32,506 nucleotides of DNA from Ruminococcus sp. (GCF_019417665.1 NZ_DXUU01000035.1:1-32506); one strand, 5' to 3'. Positions 7,792 through 16,865 are shown, numbered from the stretch's first letter. A program made the numbers and translations. The notes: generated by a model from the letters alone, not told the origin.

Positions 7792-9255
7792 TCACCCTTT
7801 CATAAATTTGATTGATCTTATCATCGGATGAGAGTTATCCGATGTGCCTTTAAAGGCAAGATAATATTCTCCATCCGGTACATTTTCCAGTGACTGCATC
7901 ACGGAAATATATGTATCGGAATAAAGCCATTTGAATGATAACTCCACTGCATTGCCTGCCTGTATTTCTTCATAGATATACTGAGCAAGTTCTAAGCCTG
8001 TCTTATCTGTTTTCTTCACCAGATAAAACTCAGCTTCTTGTGATGCCCCTACTGTATAACTGAGAATCAAATGCATGGAAGAAGTCAGAACAACTGGTGT
8101 CAGACAGAGAACAAATACTGTTCCAGCCCAGCTGAAATCGGTCTGGTTAAAGTAAAGCGCATAGTCATTATCGACACAGCAGAAATGCGGATAGCTTTCC
8201 GCAAAGCCTGCAAGTGAACGATAACCGTCATTGTAATAAGTGTATATATTTTCGCCGTAATTGGTCAGTGCATCTGCACTTGCTTCAAACAAAACAGTAT
8301 AGCTAACGGAGATTGAGTTCTTGATGAGATTCTCCAGATAAACAGCATTTTCCTCAAGCTTTTGCAATTCATCTTTGGTGGCGTAATTGGACAGGTCAAC
8401 TTCCGATGCATCCTTTCCCGGTTGTCCGTCTGCGCCATCTTTTCCGTCAGCACCTTTCAGAGAGGTAAGCCATTCTGTTTCTGTTCCAGTAAATCCATGC
8501 TCTACCGCAATTATGTATGCAGATTTGCCGTCTGTTCCGTCAGTACCGTCTTTTCCGTCAACTCCATCTCTGCCATCTTTACCTTGCAAACTTTCAAGCC
8601 ATTCAGATTCTGTTCCGATAAAACCATTTGCAACAGCAATTTCATAGGCGGATTTTCCATCTATTCCGTTGACTCCGTCATGACCATCTGCACCATTCTG
8701 ACCATCAATGCCGTCTTGCCCTGGTGCACCGTCGGCACCATCTTTGCCGTTGATACCGTCTTTACCATCAATACCTTTCAAGCTTTCCAACCACTCTGTT
8801 TCAGTTCCAACAAATCCATTCTCCACTGCGATTTCATACGCTGATTTTCCGTCTTTTCCTTTCTCACTTATTTTCTTCAAGAGCTGTGTGTACAAATCCG
8901 GTGTTGGAGGAATTGGGCTGTTGTCATCATCTCCCACAAATCCGGATTGACGGATATTCAACGTGACAGGAACAGTCGTTGCACGTAGTCCCTCCGTATT
9001 CTCGGCATCATAACCGAACACCGACATTTTCACCACACCTGCATGAAGCTCCGCAGGCAGTAAGCAAGATAAGCCGTCCGTTCCGAGTACTCTGTTGTAA
9101 GTTTCATCGCACTGCGTAAACTGTACCACCTTGTGGAACTTCTTCCAATCGCCATCAAAAGTGAACTTCAGCGTGACAAATGCAATCTGGTCGGATGCGA
9201 TGATTTCTCGCTCCAGTATTTCAATTTTCTGCTGTCTGACTAAAAATTTCAGCAT
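7792..9255 (-). CDS. Collagen-like tail tip/baseplate protein with BppU-type N-terminus
   Basis: The 487-residue protein has an N-terminal domain (about 1-115) resembling the BppU baseplate attachment domain. A linker follows, then a Gly-X-Y collagen-like section (about 130-290). Within the collagen section a 24-residue unit beginning GKSAYEIAVENGF and ending EWLESLKG occurs three times (near 135, 200 and 243). The C-terminal 200 residues are globular and probably trimeric, and would be the receptor-contacting part (inference). The gene starts in a TGATG overlap with the upstream LRR gene, so the two are coupled. The repetitive DNA favours recombination and length variation. Confidence 0.8.
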   Translation of the reverse strand: MLKFLVRQQKIEILEREIIASDQIAFVTLKFTFDGDWKKFHKVVQFTQCDETYNRVLGTDGLSCLLPAELHAGVVKMSVFGYDAENTEGLRATTVPVTLNIRQSGFVGDDDNSPIPPTPDLYTQLLKKISEKGKDGKSAYEIAVENGFVGTETEWLESLKGIDGKDGINGKDGADGAPGQDGIDGQNGADGHDGVNGIDGKSAYEIAVANGFIGTESEWLESLQGKDGRDGVDGKDGTDGTDGKSAYIIAVEHGFTGTETEWLTSLKGADGKDGADGQPGKDASEVDLSNYATKDELQKLEENAVYLENLIKNSISVSYTVLFEASADALTNYGENIYTYYNDGYRSLAGFAESYPHFCCVDNDYALYFNQTDFSWAGTVFVLCLTPVVLTSSMHLILSYTVGASQEAEFYLVKKTDKTGLELAQYIYEEIQAGNAVELSFKWLYSDTYISVMQSLENVPDGEYYLAFKGTSDNSHPMIRSIKFMKG

Positions 9256-10631
9256 CAGTCATTCACCTCATTCCATGTCTTGGATGAACTGTCATAATCA
9301 AAATGTCCGTCTGTACACTGGATTTTGGATAGTCCGGAAAGGCTGACATCCATGCCGGAAAGTCCGTCCCAGTTACTGCCTTTTATAATGCTGTCCCACT
9401 GACTTGTAGTACCGTAAAAACTGATACTTTCAAGACTGCTGCAGTAAGTAAAGGCGCATTCACCAATGCTCTTTACCTTTGCCGATATGGTCAAGGTCTT
9501 CAGATTCGTACAGCCGGTAAACATAAATGCTCCGAGCAATGTCCCATTTATATGTGCTTCTGTCAGATTCAAGCAGTCACGGCAAAGATATTTGCCGATT
9601 GCAGTCATACTTTCAGGAATAGTGATAGATGTAATCGCCGTACCCCAGAAAGCACTGCCACCAAGTGTGATCACCTTGTCCGGGATAACGATGTTCGTCA
9701 ATCCATGCACATATCCGATGCGGTCATCGCCTTGCATAAAGGCACTGTCTGCAATAGATGTCAGACTGTTCGGCAGTGTAACAGATGTCAAATTGATTGC
9801 GTCCATAAACGCATCCTCTCCAAGATGCGTAATGCCGGAGGAAACAACAAGGGTTTTGATGGTTTCATTATCTCTGAATGGAGAATGATTGTCTGAATTA
9901 TAATCATACATAGCACCTGTGCCACGCAAAAGTAATTTTCCGTTGGAGTAAAGTACATAGTAGATATCTCCACCGCACTGTCCGGTTGCTGCAATATCAC
10001 CTGTAAGGTCATCGACTTTTGTTTGCAGCAAGTCCACAGTATACTGTAAGTCGGAAATCTGCTTGTTATAAGCGGCAAGAAGGGTGTCTATCTGTTCCAT
10101 TTTCAGCAGCATTTCTGAGACACGACATTTTCCAAGAATACATTTCACATAGCCACACTTGCTCTCATCACTGCGATAATCTTTGACATTGGACTGGGAA
10201 ATGCTTGTGATACCGCCGTTCAAACGGACTGACGCAAGTGTCAGATAGGTCTTTGTATCTGTATTTTCAAAAACAGGAACAGACGGAGAAGTTGCTGCCG
10301 TGCCGGACTTCACTTCCAGCTTGCAGGCACGAACAGAATCACTCACATCACAACTGATGCCTATGGTCACATAACGGCTCAGAGATTCATCAACATACTG
10401 CCGCAGATCAAGGGTATACGCCATGTCGTTGATGAAATAATGACCGTCAATCCATGCCTTTCCTGTGCCGATAACAACGGATAAATTACCACTTGCGGTC
10501 ACTGAAAAGTTATCTCCGTATGTATCAAGAATACCATTGCAGATCAGACTGGACAGGTAGCTTGTGAAATCTTCTGCGGTATACACCCTGTCCAGATTCT
10601 TTGCATTGAAAAATCCATATGAAAATGCCAT
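9255..10631 (-). CDS. Tail-associated protein with BspA-type leucine-rich repeats
   Basis: The 458-residue protein starts with a phage baseplate/tail-tip type domain (about 1-165; FFNAKNLDRVYTAEDF is typical of such proteins). A short coiled coil follows (about 170-215). The remainder holds BspA-like LRR_5 repeats (about 240-420; ITHLGEDAFMDAINLTSVTL, LTSIADSAFMQG, MTAIGKYLCRDC, VKSIGECAFTYC). BspA-type LRRs otherwise serve as surface adhesins of gut and oral bacteria and some protists. Here they probably bind a host surface structure. AAAGGAG precedes the start and the stop overlaps the next tail gene by one base. Confidence 0.82.
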   Translation of the reverse strand: MAFSYGFFNAKNLDRVYTAEDFTSYLSSLICNGILDTYGDNFSVTASGNLSVVIGTGKAWIDGHYFINDMAYTLDLRQYVDESLSRYVTIGISCDVSDSVRACKLEVKSGTAATSPSVPVFENTDTKTYLTLASVRLNGGITSISQSNVKDYRSDESKCGYVKCILGKCRVSEMLLKMEQIDTLLAAYNKQISDLQYTVDLLQTKVDDLTGDIAATGQCGGDIYYVLYSNGKLLLRGTGAMYDYNSDNHSPFRDNETIKTLVVSSGITHLGEDAFMDAINLTSVTLPNSLTSIADSAFMQGDDRIGYVHGLTNIVIPDKVITLGGSAFWGTAITSITIPESMTAIGKYLCRDCLNLTEAHINGTLLGAFMFTGCTNLKTLTISAKVKSIGECAFTYCSSLESISFYGTTSQWDSIIKGSNWDGLSGMDVSLSGLSKIQCTDGHFDYDSSSKTWNEVND

Positions 10632-10635
10632 AAAA

Positions 10636-11706
10636 TCATACTCCTTTGAATGTTGGTGTTAAACTTCGACCATTCTGGTCAAAACTTTCGATCATGCCAA
10701 TCAGCTGTATTTTCGGCTGAATCAAGCCAAAACGTTTATGCTCCACTGTTACATAATCGCCGACAAAGTAATCCTTGTTGTACTGATACTGGGTGGAAAA
10801 TGCGGCAATAGTGGATTCAGATGCCGTCTCCGGAGAAACCATATTTTCTGCACCGGATTCTTTTAATAGCTCCAGATATTCTGCATCGCTGACTTCTTCA
10901 TCTTGTGACAAATCCCTCTTGTCCACATACACTTCATAGCGGTCAAGATAGGTTGGCTCTGAACCGGAATAATATGTTGTCCGCTTTCTTGCACTCCCTT
11001 CACCACTGCCGAAAATATATGCGAAATTCTTCTGAACGGAAGAATCCGCAGCATAGGAAAATGAAAGCAGATTGTTGTATGAATCAGAGAAAACGATATG
11101 TGGATTTTCAGACTGAAGAATACTTCTATCCGTTCCTTCAAACAAATCGCATTTCAGCATATTGCCGTCTATGCGGATATTTATTGATCCGCCAATGGTT
11201 TCACAGATGGTGTACAGCCATTCCATCAGATTATCGTAGCTGACCTGCAGTCTTGTTTTGCCCTGCCAACACATACCGCTGATTGTTCCCATAGAAAGGC
11301 CCGGAATATTACGAACTCCGGCAGAAATGGCATTCCGTGATAACACACCCCGAACAACATTCTCGTAGGTGTTGTTCGCTGAAAAGGACGGATAAATAAT
11401 TCTTCGCTCCAGCAGGCAAGTGAGAAATCTGCCCGAAACAGTAAGGTAATCGCCGTCTTCAGAATCAGTTTCAATTTTCACCGATTCAATAATACCGAAA
11501 TGCTCACTATCATCATCACGTCCTACAATTCTGCCCAACTGAAAAACCTCAACGTTCTGTGGATTGGCAGCAATGTACACTTCAAATGAACCGCATTGGT
11601 AAAATTCCACGTCCCATAGCAGAGAAGAAAAACTGTCGCAGACTGCCATAAGCTCAACGGAAATCTGCTTTTCGTTTGCTGATAAGCCGTAAATTTCAAT
11701 CTGCAT
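10636..11706 (-). CDS. Siphovirus ReqiPepy6 Gp37-like tail protein
   Basis: The 356-residue protein resembles the Gp37-like family of siphovirus tail-tip proteins, placed directly after Dit where the tail-associated lysin or tail hub (Tal/gp27-like) usually lies. Seen features are LLWDVEFYQCGSFEVYIAA at the N-terminus and ERRIIYPSF near residue 108. GGGGGTG lies 6 bases before the start, and only 3 bases separate it from Dit. It probably forms the tail hub on which the LRR and collagen proteins are mounted (inference). Confidence 0.8.
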   Translation of the reverse strand: MQIEIYGLSANEKQISVELMAVCDSFSSLLWDVEFYQCGSFEVYIAANPQNVEVFQLGRIVGRDDDSEHFGIIESVKIETDSEDGDYLTVSGRFLTCLLERRIIYPSFSANNTYENVVRGVLSRNAISAGVRNIPGLSMGTISGMCWQGKTRLQVSYDNLMEWLYTICETIGGSINIRIDGNMLKCDLFEGTDRSILQSENPHIVFSDSYNNLLSFSYAADSSVQKNFAYIFGSGEGSARKRTTYYSGSEPTYLDRYEVYVDKRDLSQDEEVSDAEYLELLKESGAENMVSPETASESTIAAFSTQYQYNKDYFVGDYVTVEHKRFGLIQPKIQLIGMIESFDQNGRSLTPTFKGV

Positions 11707-11709
11707 TTT

Positions 11710-12585
11710 TTACACCCCCAAAAACGCATTTCTGTGCATCAGCGTGACTTTCAGATTTTTCACACCACGCACTGCCTGCACATGAAATGTATTTTTGCCC
11801 TCACGCAGAGAAAGCCATGTAGAACCGGATACCAGTCGGTTGATGATATTGCTGTCCACACCGTTACGGGTGAGGATGACTGTTTTATTTCCTGTTTTAG
11901 TTGTAATCGTGATGACATCTCCTTTCAGGATTTCGCCTTTGATTTGCAGATATTCTCCGGTATCAGCATTGTAAATTGTGGGTGTAACTGCCGCAATTTC
12001 CGGCACAGTTTCATCAGCAGAGGCTTCTATGCGGATTGTGAATCCTGTTTCATCGCCGTCATTCTGTATGATGATGTTATCTGTGATACTGTAAATGCCC
12101 AGAGGAAAAGGAGTATCACTTTCCGGAAAGGGAAAATGAAATGCTCCAGTCACTTGGCTATAGTAGGCATAGACAGCAGAAGTGCTGTACCAATATGGGT
12201 CAGGGCAGATAATGCTGATTTGTCCACTTGTGAAGGTATCGAAGTTGCTGATCTCACAGGTTTCCACATAGCCCTCGGTGTAGACATCTATTCCGGCAGT
12301 CTTGTAGAAAACCTTGATATATCGGGACGGCTTGACTACACGATACAGCAGATGTCTACGTTTTTCAATATCAATCCCACGCATCTGAAAGGAGATAACC
12401 ACATTTCTTTTTTCGATAAAGGCATTGTTGAGATATGAGCCATCCATTCCTGCATAAGTGGAGGTGCTGATTGTTCCGGCAGGAGGATTCAAGCCGTCAA
12501 TTTTTGAGGTCATGTATTGGTTGGCGGTGGCGGTAAGGTTTAGCTGTTCGCCGGATTGGTTTTCTAAAATCAGGGTATAAAACAT
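11710..12585 (-). CDS. Distal tail protein (Dit), phage tail family
   Basis: The 291-residue protein is a siphovirus distal tail component. The N-terminal half has the usual MFYTLILENQSGEQLNLT opening and SYLNNAFIEKRNVVISF. ICPDPYWYS marks the junction to the C-terminal galectin-like domain. The start at 12585 is chosen because GGGGTG lies 6 bases upstream; an in-frame GTG three codons earlier is part of that site. Normally Dit directly follows the tape measure, but here a plus-strand kinase gene separates the two. The kinase promoter overlaps the upstream flank of this gene. Confidence 0.88.
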   Translation of the reverse strand: MFYTLILENQSGEQLNLTATANQYMTSKIDGLNPPAGTISTSTYAGMDGSYLNNAFIEKRNVVISFQMRGIDIEKRRHLLYRVVKPSRYIKVFYKTAGIDVYTEGYVETCEISNFDTFTSGQISIICPDPYWYSTSAVYAYYSQVTGAFHFPFPESDTPFPLGIYSITDNIIIQNDGDETGFTIRIEASADETVPEIAAVTPTIYNADTGEYLQIKGEILKGDVITITTKTGNKTVILTRNGVDSNIINRLVSGSTWLSLREGKNTFHVQAVRGVKNLKVTLMHRNAFLGV

Positions 12586-12597
12586 GGGATGCACCCC

Positions 12598-12682
12598 TTT
12601 ACATTTTGTGTTTGATGATGTATAATAGAGACAACAGAGACGTAGGTTCTCTACGCAAAATCGGAATTTGTGAGGTGATATA
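12598..12682 (+). promoter_or_regulatory. Promoter and hairpin leader of the sugar kinase (shared leader, copy 1)
   Basis: The promoter has -35 TTTACA (12598-12603), a 17-bp spacer and -10 TATAAT (12621-12626). The transcribed leader holds a hairpin CGTAG-GTTCT-CTACG (12641-12655), then AAATCGGAATTTG (12658-12670), then a GAGGTG ribosome binding site before the ATG at 12683. The order and sequence recur upstream of the oxidoreductase gene at 24461. Confidence 0.85.
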
Positions 12683-13486
12683 ATGAATAAAATTAAGCTG
12701 ACTGCACTTCCTTGTATATGTGCAGATGTTTTTTACGGTACTGAAATAATCAGACCGGGAGGAGAAGCATTGAATTTTGCTGCTCATGCCTCGCACTTTA
12801 AGGATATAGATGTTACGCTTCTTGGTGTTGTCGGAAAAGATAAATATGCAGAAGCGATAATGGATTCAATATCAAAGCTTGATATTGATAAAAACCATAT
12901 ACGCATTGATGAAAGGTATCAGACTGCAAATAATATGACTTACCTTACAGAATCGGGCGATAGGTATTATAAAGATGATTCATGGAACGGAAAAATTCTC
13001 GATAACATCGTACTGAATGATAATGAAATCAAAATCTTATCAAGGTCCGATGTAGTCTTTGTCCATTTCTGGGCTTCGTGTTTTTCGCAAGTAGTTGAAC
13101 TGAAGGAAACTCTTGGCTTTAAGCTTGCGGTAGATTTTGATATATATAGAGATTTTGCAGATATGGAACGATTTGCTCCGCATGTTGATTTCTTTATGAT
13201 AAGCGGCTCGGAAGAACTCCTGCCGAAGTTCAAAGAATTATCGAATAAATACCGTTGCCTGTTCAACGTGTCACTTGCAGAACGTGGAAGCGTTACATAC
13301 TTTAATGGACAGGAATTCAAAGTGCAAGCTGTGAAAGTTGAACGCATAATTGACACGACCGGTTGTGGTGACAGCTATCACGCCGGATTTGTCTGCTCAT
13401 ATATGCTCGAAAATAATATTGAAAAGGCTATGAATGTCGGTTCCGAAATTGCAGCAGAAACCTTAAAACATTACGGTGGATTCTGA
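12683..13486 (+). CDS. PfkB-family sugar kinase, fructoselysine 6-kinase-like
   Basis: The 267-residue protein is a ribokinase/PfkB-family carbohydrate kinase, closest in my judgement to FrlD fructoselysine 6-kinase. The N-terminal part has PGGEALNFAAHA (substrate-binding Gly-Gly motif). The C-terminal signature DTTGCGDSYHAGF (224-236) holds the GxGD anion hole and the catalytic base D230, with Cys in place of the usual Ala. The end ETLKHYGGF resembles FrlD. The substrate is inferred only; another sugar amine or sugar is possible. The gene is on the strand opposite to all surrounding tail genes, with its own promoter and a terminator, so it is cargo inserted between tape measure and Dit. Confidence 0.87.
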   Translation: MNKIKLTALPCICADVFYGTEIIRPGGEALNFAAHASHFKDIDVTLLGVVGKDKYAEAIMDSISKLDIDKNHIRIDERYQTANNMTYLTESGDRYYKDDSWNGKILDNIVLNDNEIKILSRSDVVFVHFWASCFSQVVELKETLGFKLAVDFDIYRDFADMERFAPHVDFFMISGSEELLPKFKELSNKYRCLFNVSLAERGSVTYFNGQEFKVQAVKVERIIDTTGCGDSYHAGFVCSYMLENNIEKAMNVGSEIAAETLKHYGGF

Positions 13487-13489
13487 ATA

Positions 13490-13510
13490 ATCAGAAACAC
13501 AACTTCTGAT
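13490..13510 (+). terminator. Short hairpin after the kinase gene
   Basis: ATCAGAA (13490-13496) pairs with TTCTGAT (13504-13510) around a 7-base loop, just after the kinase stop codon. It lacks a T-tract and may protect the transcript end ahead of the stronger terminator that follows. Confidence 0.4.
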
Positions 13511-13518
13511 TTACCGAG

Positions 13519-13548
13519 AAAAAGAAGCGACTCAAATCGCTCCTTTTT
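13519..13548. terminator. Bidirectional terminator between kinase (+) and tape measure (-)
   Basis: Arms of 12 bases flank the loop CTCAAA (13531-13536), with A-tracts before and T-tracts after. On the minus strand the single mismatch becomes a G-U pair, so termination should work in both directions. It overlaps the tape measure stop codon. If active it stops the late transcript before Dit. Confidence 0.75.
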
Positions 13549-16500
13549 AAGTATTCAGTGCATTCCTCGTCAACCGATAAATCTCCAGCCGTGACAGCGA
13601 CTTCGGACTATTATTGGTCTGATTCACTGTCCGGCTGTTGTCGTTATTGTAGTAGTTGTTGACCGTACCGCCGGAACTGCTATTCAGAGCCGCACCGGAG
13701 ATACCGTTCAAGCTGTAATTCAAATCAGAATCCATAGTCAGCTGCATTGCCTGAGCAACACCACCGACCGCCTTTTCCACATACTTCTTGCTCTTATTGA
13801 TACCCTCAGCCAGACCTTTCATAAAGTCTGGCATCCAGCTTTCGTAATCCGTCAACGGACCTTTGTCCGGTACGGAAAAGTGCAGGAAATCACGAATGGT
13901 GTCTGCCACACCAGTGACCGTATCTGCCAGATTGCTTATCATACTCTTGATACCGTCAATGATACCGCTGATAATGTCTGCACCCCAATTCCACGCATCA
14001 GAAGCAAGCCCCTTGATCCAGTCAACCGCCGCCTGAAATCCGTCCTGAATGGCAGTTTTCACGCCGCTGACCTTTGTGGAAACAGCGCTTTTAATGCTGT
14101 CCCAGATGTTGGAAATCGTGGATTTGATGGTGTTCATGATGCTTGAAATCTTGCTGGAAATAGAATCCCAAACAGAAGAAACCACGCTTTTGATGCTGTT
14201 CAGAATGGGACTCAAAAAGCCATAAATCGCATTCCAGACCGAAGTTATCACGGACTGAATTGCACCAAGCACTGTATCAATGACGCTTTTAATAGCGTTC
14301 CATATGGTTTCAAAAGTAGTCTTAATGCCCTCTAAAATTGGAGTAAGAAAGGCAACAATGGCATTCCAGATAGCGGAAATTTTCTCCGAAATCCAGTCCA
14401 TCGCCATGCCGATAAGAATCTGAATCGCCTGAAATATCGTTTCAAACAGGTACTTGAATGCATCCAGAAGAGGTGCAATGGTTTCATAAATGCTGTTCCA
14501 GACAGTCATAATGGTGTTGTAAATGGTCTGGAATACTGTGGAAACGATCGTATAGATGGCATTGAAAATATTGCTGAAAAAAGTGTAGATTCCAGTCCAG
14601 ATGTTGACGAAAAAGTCTCGGATACCCATAACAATTCCGGTAAAAAACGTGGAAATACTCGTCCAGATATTCACAAAGAAGTCCCTGATAGAAGTCCATA
14701 CCTCATCCCAGCTTGTACCGAACCACCCCAGCACCACATCGGCAATGCCTTTCAGGGTATTCAGAATGTTGGTAAACGTTGACACAATAAAGTTCCAGAT
14801 GGAAGTAAATATGCCTTTAATGCCGTCCCACAACTGACTCCAGTTGCCGGTAAACAGACCAATAAATACATCCAGCAGTCCCAGAATGATTCCGGATATC
14901 TCAGAGAAAATATTTGCAATGTTCTGAAATACGCCCTCAAACACAGGGGCAAGCAAATTACATAACGCATCCCATGCTGCTTTCAGCATATCGGTGAAAC
15001 TTTCAAAGTTGAATCCAAGCGCATTGATGCGGTCGGTGATGCCTTGCGTCAAACCGGAAAATGTACTCTTGATTTGTTCCCAGATACCAAGAATGTTATT
15101 TTTGAAGTTCTCATTTGTTTTCCATAGGTGCATGAATGCCGCTACAAGAGCCGCAATTGCCGCAACAACAGCAAGAATTGTTCCCAGAGAAACGCCTAGA
15201 GCACCAGTCACAGCGGTAATTCCGCCTTTGACTGCACCAATCGCAGCAGGTGCTTTTGATACAAGAGACAGAATACTGCCTACTCCTGAAATAGTTTTTC
15301 CCAATACAATGAGCATGGGTCCCAGAGTTGCCGCCACCAGAGCAATTTTCACAATGGTTTCTTTCGTTTGCGGGTCTAACTGATTCAGCTTATCCACCAA
15401 TCCTTGAATATGGGAAACAATGGAACGAATGGCAGGCATCAGAATATCCGAAAAAGAAATCGCCAGTTCTTCCAGCTGAGATTTCAGAATGGTCAGCTGT
15501 CCGGCAAGGTTGTCCTGCATGGTTTCTGCCATGGAAAGAGACGTGCCGTCACAGTCAGAAATTGCACCGGATAGCTTGTCAATGTCCGCAGGAGCAGCGT
15601 TCATGAGAGCAAGGAAACCGGACATTGCATTTTTGCCCACAAGAGCCTGTGCAGCGGACGCCTGTTCTGATTCAGAAAGTCCGGCAAAAGCAACTCTGCA
15701 ATCAGCCAGAATATCGAATAGTTCACGCATACTGCCGTCTGCGTTGGTGGTTTGAATTTCAACTTCACCAATGGATTCACCGCAGAATTTCACATCGCCT
15801 GCAAGGGCTGTCATAATAGAGCGCAATGATGTTCCTGCCTGAGTGGACTTGATTCCAGCGTTTGCCATCAAACCGATCGCCTCTGCTGTATCTTCTACAG
15901 AAAAGCCAAGAGAACCAGCAACCGGGGCAGCGTACTTAAAGGTTTCACCCATCATGCTCACATTGGTGTTGGCGTTGGAACTCGCCGCTGCCAGAACATC
16001 AGCAAAATGAGCACTGTCGGCAGCAGTCAATCCGAAAGCGGTCAATGCGTCAGTTACAATATCAGAGGTAGTGGCTAAATCTTCTCCCGATGCAGCAGCA
16101 AGATTCATGACACCTTCGATGCCGGAAAGCATATCCTCTGTTTTCCAGCCTGCCATTGCCATGTAGTTCATAGCTTCGGCTGCCTCAGAAGCAGAAAATT
16201 TCGTCTGGGAACCCATTTCACGTGCTTTATCTCGTAAGGCCTGCAGATCATCACCAGTCGCACCAGATACAGCGGCGACCTTGCTCATGGCAGCATCGAA
16301 GTCTGCGCCAGTTTTGACCGCAACGGTTCCCAGTGCAGTGATTCCGGCAGTCACAGGGAGCAGTTTTTCACCTGCACCGGAAATCTTGTCACCAACATTC
16401 TGCATTACTTCACCAGCTGCACCGATTTTCGCAAATGCTGTATTTGTTTTATCCGCTTCTGTTTGCAGATTCCGCAGTTCCTGTTCCGTTTCGATGATTT

Positions 16501-16804
16501 CACGCTGGAGGGCATCGTATTGTTCCTGTGAAATTTCGCCGTTTGCAAGGGCTGTATTTGCCTGTTCTGCCGCAGTTTTGAGGGTTTCCAGTTTTTCTTT
16601 TGTGGAGGAAACCGCATCGGCTAACAGCTTCTGCTTCTGGGAGAGTAATTCTGTATTACTTGGATCCAGTTTCAGCAGCTTTTCCACGTCTTTCAGCTGT
16701 GTCTGGGTAGTGCGGATATTTTTGTTGACACCTTCCAGTGCCTTGGAAAGCTTGGTGGTGTCACCGTTGATCTCGACTGTGATGCCCTTGATTCTGTTTG
16801 CCAT
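13547..16804 (-). CDS. Tail tape measure protein, TP901 family
   Basis: The 1085-residue protein sets tail length and is packed in the tail tube. Residues about 1-130 form a coiled coil. The TP901 core domain follows (about 165-400; FDAAMSKVAAVSGATGDDL, MNYMAMAGWKTEDM). Hydrophobic segments lie near 480-570. Tandem Trp/Phe-rich repeats of the type IWNAI and FFVNIW span about 575-900, which is usual for tape measures. The start has GAGGAGGTG upstream. Its normal partners are displaced: a toxin-antitoxin pair lies upstream between it and gpGT, and a kinase lies downstream between it and Dit. Confidence 0.93.
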   Translation of the reverse strand: MANRIKGITVEINGDTTKLSKALEGVNKNIRTTQTQLKDVEKLLKLDPSNTELLSQKQKLLADAVSSTKEKLETLKTAAEQANTALANGEISQEQYDALQREIIETEQELRNLQTEADKTNTAFAKIGAAGEVMQNVGDKISGAGEKLLPVTAGITALGTVAVKTGADFDAAMSKVAAVSGATGDDLQALRDKAREMGSQTKFSASEAAEAMNYMAMAGWKTEDMLSGIEGVMNLAAASGEDLATTSDIVTDALTAFGLTAADSAHFADVLAAASSNANTNVSMMGETFKYAAPVAGSLGFSVEDTAEAIGLMANAGIKSTQAGTSLRSIMTALAGDVKFCGESIGEVEIQTTNADGSMRELFDILADCRVAFAGLSESEQASAAQALVGKNAMSGFLALMNAAPADIDKLSGAISDCDGTSLSMAETMQDNLAGQLTILKSQLEELAISFSDILMPAIRSIVSHIQGLVDKLNQLDPQTKETIVKIALVAATLGPMLIVLGKTISGVGSILSLVSKAPAAIGAVKGGITAVTGALGVSLGTILAVVAAIAALVAAFMHLWKTNENFKNNILGIWEQIKSTFSGLTQGITDRINALGFNFESFTDMLKAAWDALCNLLAPVFEGVFQNIANIFSEISGIILGLLDVFIGLFTGNWSQLWDGIKGIFTSIWNFIVSTFTNILNTLKGIADVVLGWFGTSWDEVWTSIRDFFVNIWTSISTFFTGIVMGIRDFFVNIWTGIYTFFSNIFNAIYTIVSTVFQTIYNTIMTVWNSIYETIAPLLDAFKYLFETIFQAIQILIGMAMDWISEKISAIWNAIVAFLTPILEGIKTTFETIWNAIKSVIDTVLGAIQSVITSVWNAIYGFLSPILNSIKSVVSSVWDSISSKISSIMNTIKSTISNIWDSIKSAVSTKVSGVKTAIQDGFQAAVDWIKGLASDAWNWGADIISGIIDGIKSMISNLADTVTGVADTIRDFLHFSVPDKGPLTDYESWMPDFMKGLAEGINKSKKYVEKAVGGVAQAMQLTMDSDLNYSLNGISGAALNSSSGGTVNNYYNNDNSRTVNQTNNSPKSLSRLEIYRLTRNALNT

Positions 16805-16832
16805 GCGACTTCACCTCCTCTGTGAGGGCATG

Positions 16833-16857
16833 AAAAAAAGAGCCTGTTTCGGCTCTT
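16833..16857 (-). terminator. Intrinsic terminator between TA module and tape measure (distal)
   Basis: AAGAGCC/GGCTCTT stem (16838-16844 / 16851-16857) with a minus-strand U-tract at 16833-16837. It ends toxin-antitoxin transcripts about 30 bases before the tape measure start. Confidence 0.75.
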
Positions 16858-16865
16858 GAATGTAT

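Noticed and set aside
8400..8870. Periodic DNA repeats resembling a CRISPR-like array
   Set aside because: The periodicity is the Gly-X-Y collagen code and repeated protein units in one open frame; there are no constant repeats with unique spacers.
9255..10631. Diversity-generating retroelement target in the tail protein
   Set aside because: No reverse transcriptase, template repeat or accessory gene is visible in the window.
11734..12438. 234-codon plus-strand open frame
   Set aside because: It is antisense to the clear Dit gene, has no ribosome binding site and no recognisable family.
16281..16859. 192-codon plus-strand open frame
   Set aside because: It is antisense to the tape measure coiled coil and its composition is a shadow of that repetitive sequence.
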